Below are positions 1 through 7,063 of a DNA stretch of 9,311 nucleotides, piece by piece. Position 1 is the first letter of the stretch, and each line of letters opens with the position of its first letter. This DNA is from Bacteroidaceae bacterium (GTDB taxonomy: Bacteria > Bacteroidota > Bacteroidia > Bacteroidales > Bacteroidaceae), in assembly GCA_017628775.1 (NCBI GenBank), contig JAGBYN010000015.1, positions 1 through 9,311 on the forward strand. Direction: 5' to 3'. The notes below the pieces were generated by a model. It was not told the origin of the DNA, did not search any database, and saw nothing but the letters and a program-made list of their open reading frames with translations. The position numbers were made by a program, and so were the translations under genes.

Positions 1-5
1 TTCTT

Positions 6-63
6 GACATTTATTGATGCTCTGCGAAGCTAATTATTCGCCAAGGCTCATCAAACCGTCTAG
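6..63 (+). repeat. Repeat motif copy A (58 bp)
   Basis: This copy starts GACATTTATTGATGC and ends CATCAAACCGTCTAG. It matches copy B at 197-254 in 56 of 58 positions by eye; the differences are T/A at the 16th base and C/G in GGCTC/GGCTG. It contains GCGAA and TTCGC (24-28 and 36-40), which can pair as a small hairpin. Confidence 0.9.
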
Positions 64-91
64 ACTAAAAATCAAATGTTTTCTTGTTTTT

Positions 92-198
92 TCTAGAATT
101 TGAGAATTTGAGAATTTGAGAATTTTTTATTCATCAAGATGAATTTATTGATTGATACACACTGCGGAGCCAAAATTCTCTAATTCTCTAATTCTAGA
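92..198. repeat. Imperfect inverted repeat bounded by TCTAGA
   Basis: The left arm (92-124) reads TCTAGAATT followed by TGAGAATT three times. The right arm (172-198), read on the minus strand, is TCTAGAATT followed by AGAGAATT twice and then TT. The arms could pair over about 27 bp with few mismatches and enclose the smaller perfect palindrome ATTCATC-AA-GATGAAT (129-144). A second left-type arm with the same inner palindrome (322-337) begins at 294 but has no right arm. It resembles a MITE or cruciform-forming element. No transposase or clear target duplication is visible. Confidence 0.7.
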
Positions 199-254
199 CA
201 TTTATTGATGCACTGCGAAGCTAATTATTCGCCAAGGCTGATCAAACCGTCTAG
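197..254 (+). repeat. Repeat motif copy B (58 bp)
   Basis: This is the near-identical second copy of the motif at 6-63, displaced by 191 bp. Its left end overlaps the TCTAGA (193-198) that closes the large inverted repeat at 92-198. Confidence 0.9.
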
Positions 255-344
255 GCCATAAATCAAGTAGTCCTCAAGTGTTTTTTTAGTTTTTCTAGAA
301 TTTGAGAATTAGAGAATTTTTATTCATCAAGATGAATTTTTCTA

Positions 345-393
345 TTGACATACACTGTCAAGCCAAATTATTTGCCAAGGCTCATCAAACCGT
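345..393 (+). repeat. Repeat motif copy C (diverged)
   Basis: This is a shorter, diverged copy. Its last 19 bases (375-393, CCAAGGCTCATCAAACCGT) are identical to 41-59 of copy A, while the left part differs (TGACATACACTGTCA, itself a 5-bp-arm hairpin). The conserved right end suggests that this is the constrained or most recently exchanged part. Confidence 0.8.
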
Positions 394-431
394 TATAATT
401 TGGGTGACGCATTGACGAATTCAGGAAAAAA

Positions 432-466
432 AGCAGGAGAAAAACATCATTCGTTTTCCTCCTGCT
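432..466 (-). terminator. Rho-independent terminator of the Omp28-like gene, probably bidirectional
   Basis: Arms 432-445 and 453-466 pair over 14 positions with one A/C mismatch around a 7-nt loop (ATCATTC). An A-run at 426-432 gives the U-tract for leftward transcripts, and a T-run at 469-475 would serve rightward ones. The hairpin starts 17 bp beyond the leftward gene's stop codon. Confidence 0.85.
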
Positions 467-482
467 CATTTTTTTATGGGGA

Positions 483-2492
483 TTAAAGATTTATCTTCTT
501 CACCACTACGTCGTTGCCGTTTTCAACGCGTACGATGACCGTGCCGCTCCATCCGTTTGTGGGGATTGCTGCGGTGCCGCTGACGCTGTGCGTAGCGAGC
601 AACTTGCCGTCGATGGCATACACCTTTGCAGTAGCGTTAGTAGCCGTAACGAGCACTGCGCCCTTAGTGGCAGCGATGCTGGCATTCATCTGGCTCACAG
701 TGGGGGCACCAATTGCCGTGAGCTTTTCTTCGCCGAGCTTAGCCTTTTCAGCAGCGATGATTTCGCCCGAGTAACTGTCTATCAGGAGCGCCACGATCGC
801 CGCGTTGTCAAGATTCTTGATGCTGCTGGGCACTGGGATGGTGTAGGTATGCGCCTTAGCCTTTCCGCTCTGTACGGCACCACTCAAACTGCCTTCAATG
901 CCCCATACGTCATAAACAGCGCGTGCCACATCATTGAACGTGGCAAGGAACTTGTCGCTCTTGTTGTAATAGGTGCGCAATTCTGAAGGGAGGTCGGCTT
1001 CGGTATATCCCGTTTGGCTGGACATTGCTTTTGAATAGTAGTTCGTTTGCACGCCCATGAGTCCGTCTTCAAGCAGGACGTAAGCAATGACGTAGGACGT
1101 GAGGTCGCTTATTGAGATATTGAATCTTGAGTATGATGAAATCTCAATTTCTTTCTTGTCGGCCGACAATTTGCTGCTCACCCCTATTTGCGCTTCGGTA
1201 GGCAGTTGCTTTACCGACTCAACGAGAGTCTTGATGCCGTAGTTGGCGTCGCTCAGTCCGTAATAGGGGTCGGCCTCAACAAGGCGGTTAACGGATGCTG
1301 AGGGGAACCCCGCCACAGTGTTGACAAAGGGAGCGTAGGTTTCGGATTCAAAAGCGTCGGCTGCGTGCACGCCGATGGCAATGAAATCTTCAGGGTAATC
1401 CGCTTGCAATTTTTCAATGGCAGCCATGCCGCGTGGGCACCAGCCGCACCATGTGCCAGTGAATTCTTCCATCACCACCTTGCGGGGGTAGGATTCGCTT
1501 AGGGCGATGAGTTGGGTAGCAACTCTGTTGTCTGAGGGGTAACCGTCGGCAGAGCCGTTTACTTCAATAACCTGAACCTCTCTGAGGTATCGACCTTGGG
1601 TTGTTGGTGTGGTTACGGGGATGGAGAAATCAATGATGCCTTTGTGGAGCGTTGTGTCAACATTGTGTTCGCTAACGATTTCTGTGTCGTCGATCACGAC
1701 CTTTGTCTTAAACGAAACAACGGGGTAAGAACCATAGTTGATGAGTTGGCCTTTGACGGCGTGGTCCGTTCCAACCATGGCGCGGTCGGAGAATGAGATG
1801 TCGGTGAAAGCTACGTCGTGCTGAAGCAATCCTGCATCGCCTTCGGTTTCACAAACGAAATAGGCGCTGCCGTTTCCAGAGTAATCCATCCAGGTGCCGC
1901 TTTCGTCTGCCACGATCATTGAGAGGGCTCCGCTATTTTCAGTGAAGAACAGATTGGCTTGAGTGAAATCGCCGTTTATGGTGTAACCCAAGAAGAATGC
2001 TTCGCCGTCGATGGTGTAGTCGCAACCTGCGGAAAATAGTTTGTTGGGCGTGATTTCGGTGACGGTGGTTTCCCAAAGGTTTTCTCCATTGATTGACTTT
2101 CTAATCCAGAGCGTAGCAGTCTTTACACCATTTCCAACGACAGAATGGACAGAAGCAATCTTATTGCCCGAAAAGCGTGCTGCCATATCTGCAGAGTAGT
2201 ACGTGGCAACACTCATTGTATTTGCAAAGTCCAATGGGGCATAATAGACGCTTCCTGACACGTCATTATTGCTCAGCACCTTGGGTTTTACGGCATACTC
2301 TTCCAAACTTGCGCGCGACTTCTTGGCGGACATCTGCAATGAAGATTCTTGAATATTCGTCAGCGGGAGTTGCGCTTTCACAACTTCTTCAGTCGCTGTT
2401 TTTGCACTCAACTTTTGAAGTTTGCTGAGCGGTTGTGCATTTATTGCAAGCATTCCGCACAACATTAAGGGAACAAGTAAAAATTTCCTCAT
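483..2492 (-). CDS. Secreted Omp28-like protein with a thioredoxin-fold CGWC domain and a T9SS-type C-terminal domain
   Basis: The 669-residue product starts with a Sec signal peptide: basic MRK, a hydrophobic core, and probable cleavage after INA at residue 19. Residues about 20-220 form an N-terminal region I cannot assign. About 225-335 resembles an Ig/CARDB-like beta domain. A thioredoxin-like domain follows (about 336-410) with EEFTGTWCGWCPRG, the CxxC pair at C349 and C352, and a later proline in AGFPSASVNR that may be the cis-Pro. This arrangement is typical of Bacteroidales 'Omp28-related' proteins. The last ~70 residues, with AKVYAIDGKLLAT and a final beta-rich VVVKKINL, look like a type A sorting domain for type IX secretion. 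A redox or disulfide role at the cell surface is inferred; the substrate is unknown. ATG at 2492 is chosen because the signal peptide begins there. The upstream sequence is AT-rich without a Shine-Dalgarno. The gene appears to be its own transcription unit. Confidence 0.82.
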   Translation of the reverse strand: MRKFLLVPLMLCGMLAINAQPLSKLQKLSAKTATEEVVKAQLPLTNIQESSLQMSAKKSRASLEEYAVKPKVLSNNDVSGSVYYAPLDFANTMSVATYYSADMAARFSGNKIASVHSVVGNGVKTATLWIRKSINGENLWETTVTEITPNKLFSAGCDYTIDGEAFFLGYTINGDFTQANLFFTENSGALSMIVADESGTWMDYSGNGSAYFVCETEGDAGLLQHDVAFTDISFSDRAMVGTDHAVKGQLINYGSYPVVSFKTKVVIDDTEIVSEHNVDTTLHKGIIDFSIPVTTPTTQGRYLREVQVIEVNGSADGYPSDNRVATQLIALSESYPRKVVMEEFTGTWCGWCPRGMAAIEKLQADYPEDFIAIGVHAADAFESETYAPFVNTVAGFPSASVNRLVEADPYYGLSDANYGIKTLVESVKQLPTEAQIGVSSKLSADKKEIEISSYSRFNISISDLTSYVIAYVLLEDGLMGVQTNYYSKAMSSQTGYTEADLPSELRTYYNKSDKFLATFNDVARAVYDVWGIEGSLSGAVQSGKAKAHTYTIPVPSSIKNLDNAAIVALLIDSYSGEIIAAEKAKLGEEKLTAIGAPTVSQMNASIAATKGAVLVTATNATAKVYAIDGKLLATHSVSGTAAIPTNGWSGTVIVRVENGNDVVVKKINL

Positions 2493-2563
2493 AAGAATAG
2501 TTTGTTAAATTAGTTATACATTGATGTTTGATAAAAAAACATATTGGTGTACGGCATGCTTTA

Positions 2564-2639
2564 GGGGGGCGACGGTCTGAAAGACCAATAAGCTCACAAC
2601 CCTGGGGCTAATAGCTTTATTCCCTTCCGGGGGGGCAAC
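2564..2639. repeat. GC-rich palindromic repeat-like element
   Basis: This compact GC-rich block lies in otherwise AT-rich intergenic DNA. On the plus strand it runs GGGGGGCGAC (2564-2573), hairpin GGTCT-GAA-AGACC (2574-2586), AATAAGCT paired with AGCT-T-TATT (2587-2594 with 2613-2621), an inner ACCCTGGGGCTAAT, then CCC-TTCC-GGG (2622-2631) and GGGGGGCAAC (2630-2639). The GGGGGGC(G/A)AC ends repeat at a 66-bp interval. From memory, the ACCCTGGGGCTA...CCCTTCCGGGG layout resembles a dispersed palindromic repeat seen in several Bacteroidota and other phyla; this is unverified. If the promoter at 2639-2646 is real, the element would be transcribed in the leader of the Omp28-like gene. Confidence 0.55.
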
Positions 2640-2646
2640 AAACATA
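2639..2646 (-). promoter_or_regulatory. Candidate -7 box for the Omp28-like gene
   Basis: On the minus strand the sequence reads TATGTTTG, a perfect match to TAnnTTTG. No TTTG is evident at the -33 position. Transcription would start near 2632, giving a leader of about 140 nt that contains the GC-rich element. A chance match in a 324-bp AT-rich gap is possible. Confidence 0.4.
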
Positions 2647-2763
2647 GGGGCTTACACGATTTAAACGACTTGATATTAGAAGTTTGAAAGTGTTTAGCGG
2701 ACACCAATAAAAGAATTGCGCCTGCACGTTGCGCCTCGTCAATAAGTTAGGATGTCAAGACAA
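2647..2763. other. Intergenic remainder, nothing recognised
   Basis: This is the rest of the 324-bp gap between the nucleotidyltransferase stop and the Omp28-like start. The only structure I see is a short GCGCC direct repeat around 2718-2734. I find no ORF, tRNA-like fold or further promoter that I would defend. Confidence 0.5.
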
Positions 2764-2795
2764 AAGTGCAACAAAAAATGAATTTTGTTGCACTT
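2764..2795 (-). terminator. Terminator of the regulator-nucleotidyltransferase unit
   Basis: A perfect 13-bp stem (2764-2776 with 2783-2795) with a 6-nt loop lies 21 bp beyond the nucleotidyltransferase stop codon. On the minus strand the transcript would end CACUUUUGUCUUG, a moderately U-rich tail, so termination efficiency is less certain than for the other two hairpins. Confidence 0.75.
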
Positions 2796-2816
2796 CTACC
2801 TTTATAACATTCTGTT

Positions 2817-3728
2817 TTAGAACATATTTGCAGGGTAAACACCATCTTCGCCGAGCTTAGCAAAGCGTGCTACAACTTCGGGGCGGTCTTCGGGATATGT
2901 TACACCGAACCACTGTGAAGTAGTATCGAGCACTTCGCAAGTAGCAGTACCATCGTTGATGAGCTTATCCACCATAAGAGGAATGAAGAATTCGCTCTTG
3001 AGGTTTTCCATATTCTTAGGATCAGCAAGGAATTCCTTGAAGTATTCTACTGAATGTTGGAAGTAGTCGGGTGTGAAGCCCCAGAAGTTCATTGAAACGG
3101 GTGTATTGTCTGAGATAGCTACCCATTCGCCATTATCGTCTTGGTACTTAACAACACCGTCGAAGCGCTGAATCTTAGTACGTTCAACAACTGAAGTAAG
3201 GAGGTTTTGTTCGTTCTTTTCGCAAACACCACGGCTCACTGTACCTGATTCAGAGAGTGTGTTGCCCACGCGGAAACCAACCATTGCATACTTGCCTGTA
3301 GAACCTTCGGGGAGTTCAGAGAGGAACTTACCCATAACCTGGAATGCGTCGCGATCGTAGAAGTCGTCGCAGTTCAACACTGCAAAGGGTTCCTTGATCA
3401 CGTCCTTACCCATCATAACAGCGTGGTTTGTACCCCAAGGCTTTTGACGGTCAGCAGGACATGTGAAGCCTTCAGGAAGTGCATCAAGCGCCTGGAACAC
3501 GAGTTCGCAAGGGATCTTGCTTTCGTACTTCTTGAGCACGATGTCGCGGAAGTCTTGTTCGAAATCCTTACGAATCACAAAAACGAGCTTGCCGAAGCCA
3601 GCATTGATTGCGTCGTAGATACTGTAGTCCATAATGGTTTCGCCATTAGGACCGAGCTTGTCAAGCTGCTTCAAACCGCCGTAGCGGCTACCCATACCTG
3701 CAGCGAGGAGAAAGAGAGTAGGTTTCAT
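2817..3728 (-). CDS. Sugar-nucleotidyltransferase family protein
   Basis: The 303-residue product has the Rossmann-like NTP_transferase fold. The N-terminal signature LLAAGMGSRYGGLKQL (residues 7-22) is the nucleotide-binding G-x-G-S-R loop with the following lysine. PWGT (97-100) fits base recognition. NCDD (119-122) supplies the metal-binding aspartates. MNFWGF (213-218) and WFGVTYPEDR (273-282) are probable sugar-site elements. The family joins a sugar phosphate to an NTP, giving an NDP-sugar and pyrophosphate. The sugar and nucleotide cannot be read from the sequence, so I give no symbol. At 303 residues it is longer than the roughly 220-residue MurU-type enzymes and near the usual length of glucose-1-phosphate nucleotidylyltransferases. 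The TetR-family gene lies 36 bp upstream on the same strand, so co-transcription is likely. No Shine-Dalgarno precedes the ATG. Confidence 0.87.
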   Translation of the reverse strand: MKPTLFLLAAGMGSRYGGLKQLDKLGPNGETIMDYSIYDAINAGFGKLVFVIRKDFEQDFRDIVLKKYESKIPCELVFQALDALPEGFTCPADRQKPWGTNHAVMMGKDVIKEPFAVLNCDDFYDRDAFQVMGKFLSELPEGSTGKYAMVGFRVGNTLSESGTVSRGVCEKNEQNLLTSVVERTKIQRFDGVVKYQDDNGEWVAISDNTPVSMNFWGFTPDYFQHSVEYFKEFLADPKNMENLKSEFFIPLMVDKLINDGTATCEVLDTTSQWFGVTYPEDRPEVVARFAKLGEDGVYPANMF

Positions 3729-3764
3729 GTTTGGTATTATTTTTAATAAAAAATAGTGGTTTTC

Positions 3765-4397
3765 TTAAATTTGAGATTGGCCGGGGTGGAGCTTGCAGAA
3801 GTTATTCATCATTTCAAGCCCCCGGTCGGTGGCAATGCCACGCATATATATAAATATTGTGTTTAGGAACACTTCCTTTCTGGAATAGCGGTCGCGCGAC
3901 ACGTTTTTTAAAGCAATTTGCTGCAGATGCATCAGCGTGGCGATCACCATAGTCACCTCAATATCGCGCCTAAACACGCCTTCCTTGATGCCCTGCTTCA
4001 GGGCAAGCGTAGCCTTTTCGCGGCGTATATTCTCCGTTTGGTCAAGATACTCTTGAACCTTTGGGTATTTATGCAAATCGCTGAAGAAATTGGGATTCAC
4101 CCTATCGAGAGCTGATAATTTCAGTTCCAGGTCATACAGTATGACCTCCAGGATATTATTGGCTGTTTTACTGAATTCCAGATTGAGTTGCGTGCTCTGC
4201 TGCTCCTTATATTTTATGCCTTCAAGCAACAAGGCTTCTTTATTTTCAAAAAGCTCGTAAAGCGTTCGCTTTGACATTTTCAAATAATGCGACACTTCGT
4301 CCATCGTGACATCCTTTATGCCACGGTCCATAAATAACTGCATGGCTGAACACAGTATGCGAATGCGATGAAGTTGCAGATCGGAAGAAGTTTTCAT
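3765..4397 (-). CDS. TetR/AcrR-family transcriptional regulator
   Basis: The 210-residue length is typical for the family. The N-terminal DNA-binding domain spans about residues 8-56: RIRILCSAMQLFMDRGIKDVT is helix 1 and the turn, and the helix-turn-helix runs through MDEVSHYLKMSKRTLYELFENKEAL, with the characteristic TLYxxFxNKEAL end of the recognition helix. The remainder (about 57-210) is a helical ligand-binding/dimerisation region with no recognisable ligand signature. It probably acts as a cytoplasmic dimeric repressor. It is divergent from maeB and upstream of the nucleotidyltransferase gene, so either could be a target. A 19-bp palindrome over its own promoter suggests autoregulation (inference). 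The start at 4397 gives the usual short tail before helix 1, and the upstream sequence has no Shine-Dalgarno. Confidence 0.9.
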   Translation of the reverse strand: MKTSSDLQLHRIRILCSAMQLFMDRGIKDVTMDEVSHYLKMSKRTLYELFENKEALLLEGIKYKEQQSTQLNLEFSKTANNILEVILYDLELKLSALDRVNPNFFSDLHKYPKVQEYLDQTENIRREKATLALKQGIKEGVFRRDIEVTMVIATLMHLQQIALKNVSRDRYSRKEVFLNTIFIYMRGIATDRGLEMMNNFCKLHPGQSQI

Positions 4398-4415
4398 TAT
4401 TCAGGAGTGAGGACA

Positions 4416-4433
4416 AGCGATAAAACATTCGCT
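4416..4433. promoter_or_regulatory. Short inverted repeat in the regulator's leader
   Basis: AGCGA (4416-4420) and TCGCT (4429-4433) flank 8 nt, starting 19 bp upstream of the TetR-family start codon. It could be a secondary operator half-pair or a small mRNA hairpin. The arms are short enough to occur by chance. Confidence 0.3.
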
Positions 4434-4495
4434 CATGGGGCAATGCCATCGGGGGTGCGCTCCAAAAAAAATCGTTTTGCCGCTTAATAACATAG

Positions 4496-4503
4496 CAAAG
4501 GTA
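4496..4503 (-). promoter_or_regulatory. -7 box for the tetR-type gene and nucleotidyltransferase unit
   Basis: The minus strand reads TACCTTTG, a perfect TAnnTTTG match. It would place transcription start near 4489 and give a leader of about 90 nt. I see no clear -33 TTTG. Confidence 0.6.
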
Positions 4504-4517
4504 CAAAAATATTGAAA

Positions 4518-4536
4518 ACACAGAGTAAAGCTGTGT
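4518..4536. promoter_or_regulatory. Candidate TetR-type operator palindrome
   Basis: Perfect 6-bp arms ACACAG and CTGTGT surround a 7-bp centre (AGTAAAG). The palindrome is 14 bp upstream of the regulator's -7 box and so covers its -33 region, the usual place for an autoregulatory TetR-family operator. It is about 73 bp from the maeB -7 box, so effects on maeB are less certain. Assignment is by position and symmetry only. Confidence 0.45.
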
Positions 4537-4608
4537 GAAAAGATTATAAAAACATGGGCTTTTTAGGGAAAAAATGGGCGAACGACATGAAGAAAGCATG
4601 AAAAATCG

Positions 4609-4616
4609 TATTTTTG
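4609..4616 (+). promoter_or_regulatory. -7 box of the maeB promoter
   Basis: TATTTTTG is a perfect TAnnTTTG match, 31 bp before the maeB ATG. The predicted transcript starts about 25 nt upstream of the ATG, a normal short leader. No TTTG stands at the -33 position. Confidence 0.7.
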
Positions 4617-4647
4617 CACCATGCACTAAACTATTAACATATAAAAT

Positions 4648-6963
4648 ATGGCTACGATAACTAAAGAAGCTGCTTTGGCGTATCACGCGCAAGGCAAACC
4701 GGGTAAGATTGAAATTGTTCCCACAAAACCCTACCGCACGCAAACCGACCTCTCGCTGGCTTACTCGCCAGGCGTGGCTGAGCCTTGTTTGGAAATTCAA
4801 AACAATCCCGACGATGCATATAAATACACCAACAAAGGTAACCTGGTTGCCGTAATTTCAAACGGTACGGCCGTGCTTGGCTTAGGCGACATTGGCGCTG
4901 TGAGCGGAAAGCCCGTTATGGAAGGTAAAAGTTTGCTTTTCAAGATTTATGCAGGTGTGGATGCGTTTGACATTGAAGTTAATGAAAAAGATCCCGAGAA
5001 ATTCATACAAGCCGTTAAAGCCATTGCGCCTACGTTTGGCGGTATTAACTTAGAAGATATCAAAGCCCCCGAATGTTTTGAAATTGAACGCCGCTTAAAG
5101 GAAGAGCTGGACATCCCCGTGATGCACGACGACCAACACGGCACAGCCATCATCTCGTGCGCAGGATTGATCAATGCACTCCTGGTAGCAGGCAAGAAGA
5201 TTGAAGATGCAAAGATCGTGGTTAACGGCGCGGGTGCTGCAGCCATTTCGTGCACCAAGCTCTATTGTGCGTTTGGCGCAAAACACGAAAACATCGTGAT
5301 GCTCGACTCTAAGGGGGTTATCGCTAAAGATCGCCCCGGACTGAATGAACAAAAGTTGGAATTTGCCACCTCGCGCACAGACATTCACACGCTGGCCGAA
5401 GCAGTCGTTGGCGCAGATGTGTTTGTGGGACTTTCAAAAGGAAACGTACTCACGAAGGACATGGTGCGCTCTATGGCTGAAAAGCCCATCATCTTTGCTT
5501 TGGCAAACCCCGTGCCCGAAATCTCATACGAAGATGCAATGGATGCCCGCCCCGATGTGCTCATGAGCACAGGACGCACCGACTATCCCAACCAAATCAA
5601 CAACGTGATCGGGTTCCCCTATATTTTCCGTGGAGCACTCGACACGGCTGCCTCTGCCATTAACGAAGAAATGAAAATGGCTGCCGTTCGCGCCATTGCT
5701 GACTTAGCACGTCGCCCAGTGCCCGACATCGTGAACCGTGCCTATCAGGTGCGCAACTTCACCTTTGGTCCTGACTACTTCATCCCCAAACCCGTTGACC
5801 CACGTTTGATTACAGACGTTTCAATGGCTGTGGCAAAGGCTGCCATGGAAAGTGGTGTGGCACGAAAGCAAATCACGGACTGGCGTGCTTATCGCCAACA
5901 GCTGCGCGAACTTATGGGACAAGAAACAAAGCTCACGCAAAACCTGCACGACACAGCACGACTCTCGCCCAAACGCGTGGTTTACGCAGAAGGAACGCAC
6001 CCCAAAATGCTCGAAGCTGCCGTAAAAGCATTCCAGGAAGGTATTTGCCACCCTATTCTTTTGGGCAACGATGTGCAAATCCGACAAATTGCAGCTGAAA
6101 TGGATCTGGATTTGAATGGCGTTGAAATACTCAACCTTCGCGACGAAGCAAAAGCAGCACCCATGCGTATGCGCTATGCTAAGGTATTGGCAGAGAAAAA
6201 GCAACGTGCCGGCTACACCCTTCAGGAAGCGATCGACAAGATGTACGAACGCAACTATTTCGGTATGATGATGGTGGAAATGGGTGATGCCGATGCATTC
6301 ATCACAGGTTTGTACACCAAATATTCAAACACCATCAAGGTGGCTCACGAGGTAATTGGCATCCAACCCGGATTCAACCACTTCGGCACCATGCACATCG
6401 TTAATTCAAAGAAGGGTCTTTACTTCATTGCCGATACTTTGATTAATCGACACCCCAATGAAGAATCGCTCTATGACTTGGCAAAGCTCGCGGCTAAAAC
6501 CGTAAGATTCTTTAACCGCACGCCAGCCATTGCCATGATTTCATATTCAAACTTCGGAACTGACAGTGTGGGCTCTCCAACGATGGTTCACAAAGTGGTG
6601 GATAGAATGCACTCAGAATATCCAGACCTCGCCATTGATGGCGAAATGCAATTAAACTTCGCTTTCGACAAGGAGTTGCGCGACGATCGCTACCCCTTCA
6701 CCCGTCTTAAGGGTCTTGATGTCAACACCTTACTCTTCCCTAACCTTTCATCAGCTAACAGCAGTTATAAGATGATTAAGGGCATGTCGGACGATTGCGA
6801 AGTGATTGGCCCCATCCAAATGGGATTGAATAAACCCGTACACTTTACCGACTTCGACAGCTCTGTTCGAGACATCGTAAACATTACCGCCGTTGCCGTA
6901 ATCGATGCTATTGTTCTTGAAAAGAAAACACAGGCTGCTGAATCAGTGATGATTAACGGATAA
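4648..6963 (+). CDS. maeB: NADP-dependent malic enzyme with C-terminal phosphotransacetylase-like domain
   Basis: MaeB oxidatively decarboxylates malate to pyruvate and CO2 with reduction of NADP, a cytoplasmic anaplerotic/NADPH-supplying step. The 771 residues match the roughly 760-residue MaeB type rather than short malic enzymes. The malic domain (about 1-425) has [11 protein letters not shown] with the catalytic Tyr39, the lysine in MEGKSLLFK (Lys94), metal ligands in [12 protein letters not shown] (Glu136, Asp137) and [10 protein letters not shown] (Asp161, Asp162), and the dinucleotide loop NGAGAAA (193-199), followed by [10 protein letters not shown]. The C-terminal part (about 440-765) is the phosphate acetyl/butyryl-transferase-like domain with [24 protein letters not shown] and SYSNFGTDS. 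In MaeB proteins this domain is generally regulatory (acetyl-CoA sensing) rather than a working transacetylase. NADP rather than NAD preference is inferred from family membership. The gene is transcribed alone, divergent from the TetR-type gene. Confidence 0.95.
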   Translation: MATITKEAALAYHAQGKPGKIEIVPTKPYRTQTDLSLAYSPGVAEPCLEIQNNPDDAYKYTNKGNLVAVISNGTAVLGLGDIGAVSGKPVMEGKSLLFKIYAGVDAFDIEVNEKDPEKFIQAVKAIAPTFGGINLEDIKAPECFEIERRLKEELDIPVMHDDQHGTAIISCAGLINALLVAGKKIEDAKIVVNGAGAAAISCTKLYCAFGAKHENIVMLDSKGVIAKDRPGLNEQKLEFATSRTDIHTLAEAVVGADVFVGLSKGNVLTKDMVRSMAEKPIIFALANPVPEISYEDAMDARPDVLMSTGRTDYPNQINNVIGFPYIFRGALDTAASAINEEMKMAAVRAIADLARRPVPDIVNRAYQVRNFTFGPDYFIPKPVDPRLITDVSMAVAKAAMESGVARKQITDWRAYRQQLRELMGQETKLTQNLHDTARLSPKRVVYAEGTHPKMLEAAVKAFQEGICHPILLGNDVQIRQIAAEMDLDLNGVEILNLRDEAKAAPMRMRYAKVLAEKKQRAGYTLQEAIDKMYERNYFGMMMVEMGDADAFITGLYTKYSNTIKVAHEVIGIQPGFNHFGTMHIVNSKKGLYFIADTLINRHPNEESLYDLAKLAAKTVRFFNRTPAIAMISYSNFGTDSVGSPTMVHKVVDRMHSEYPDLAIDGEMQLNFAFDKELRDDRYPFTRLKGLDVNTLLFPNLSSANSSYKMIKGMSDDCEVIGPIQMGLNKPVHFTDFDSSVRDIVNITAVAVIDAIVLEKKTQAAESVMING

Positions 6964-6986
6964 GCTAAAACATAAGAGCTCAACAA

Positions 6987-7063
6987 AAAAAACAATCAAA
7001 TCTTTAGATGCACTTCAAAGAGGGAGTTTTCCCTTGAATGCCCTAAGGATTTGATTGTTTTTT
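6987..7063 (+). terminator. Long hairpin terminator of maeB
   Basis: A 21-bp stem (6987-7007 with 7043-7063) contains a perfect 16-bp outer part, AAAAAACAATCAAATC with its complement, then one G-T wobble and four more pairs. The apical segment can fold further (GCACTTCAA with TTGAATGC, GGG with CCC, with bulges). The 3' T-run is part of the stem, and the matching A-run on the left would make it active in both directions. It lies 23 bp after the maeB stop. The stem is unusually long for a simple terminator. Confidence 0.88.

Larger units (their letters stand above)
1..393. repeat. AT-rich composite tandem repeat region, about two units of ~195 bp
   Basis: No credible gene is present here. Two related blocks follow each other. 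Block 1 (about 6-196) is a 58-bp motif, an AT-rich linker, TCTAGAATT plus GAATTTGA-type 8-bp repeats, the palindrome ATTCATCAAGATGAAT, and a truncated motif copy around 150-177 (TACACACTGCGGAGCCAAA). Block 2 (about 197-393) repeats the same order with a shorter GAATT section and an intact-ended last motif copy. Matching parts are offset by 191-202 bp, which indicates duplication followed by divergence. The function is unknown. It lies downstream of the leftward secreted-protein gene, beyond its terminator. Confidence 0.85.

Noticed and set aside
1..393. CRISPR array
   Set aside because: The repeats are diverged, irregularly spaced and embedded in larger duplicated units. There are no uniform unique spacers and no cas genes nearby.
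588..986. 132-codon plus-strand frame opposite the Omp28-like gene
   Set aside because: It is antisense to a gene with a clear signal peptide, CxxC domain and C-terminal domain. Its composition is low-information and Cys/His/Ser-rich, typical of an antisense shadow.
2440..2492. Possible lipoprotein signal at Cys12 of the Omp28-like protein
   Set aside because: The residues before the cysteine (LML) do not form a good lipobox, and the hydrophobic segment continues past it to a better signal peptidase I site (INA, residue 19).
2564..2639. tRNA or SRP RNA gene in the GC-rich intergenic element
   Set aside because: There is no cloverleaf with a GTTCRANNC-type T arm, and no SRP GGAAG/AGCA-type apical loop arrangement. 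The layout is better explained by a palindromic repeat.
4246..4800. 184-codon open frame on the minus strand spanning the regulator-maeB intergenic region
   Set aside because: It overlaps the 5' ends of two well-supported genes (TetR-type and maeB) and covers both promoters. Its translation shows no domain and looks like a shadow of the maeB start and AT-rich DNA.
5821..6204. 127-codon minus-strand frame within maeB
   Set aside because: It lies entirely inside the conserved region joining the malic and phosphotransacetylase-like domains. It has no promoter and no recognisable protein features.
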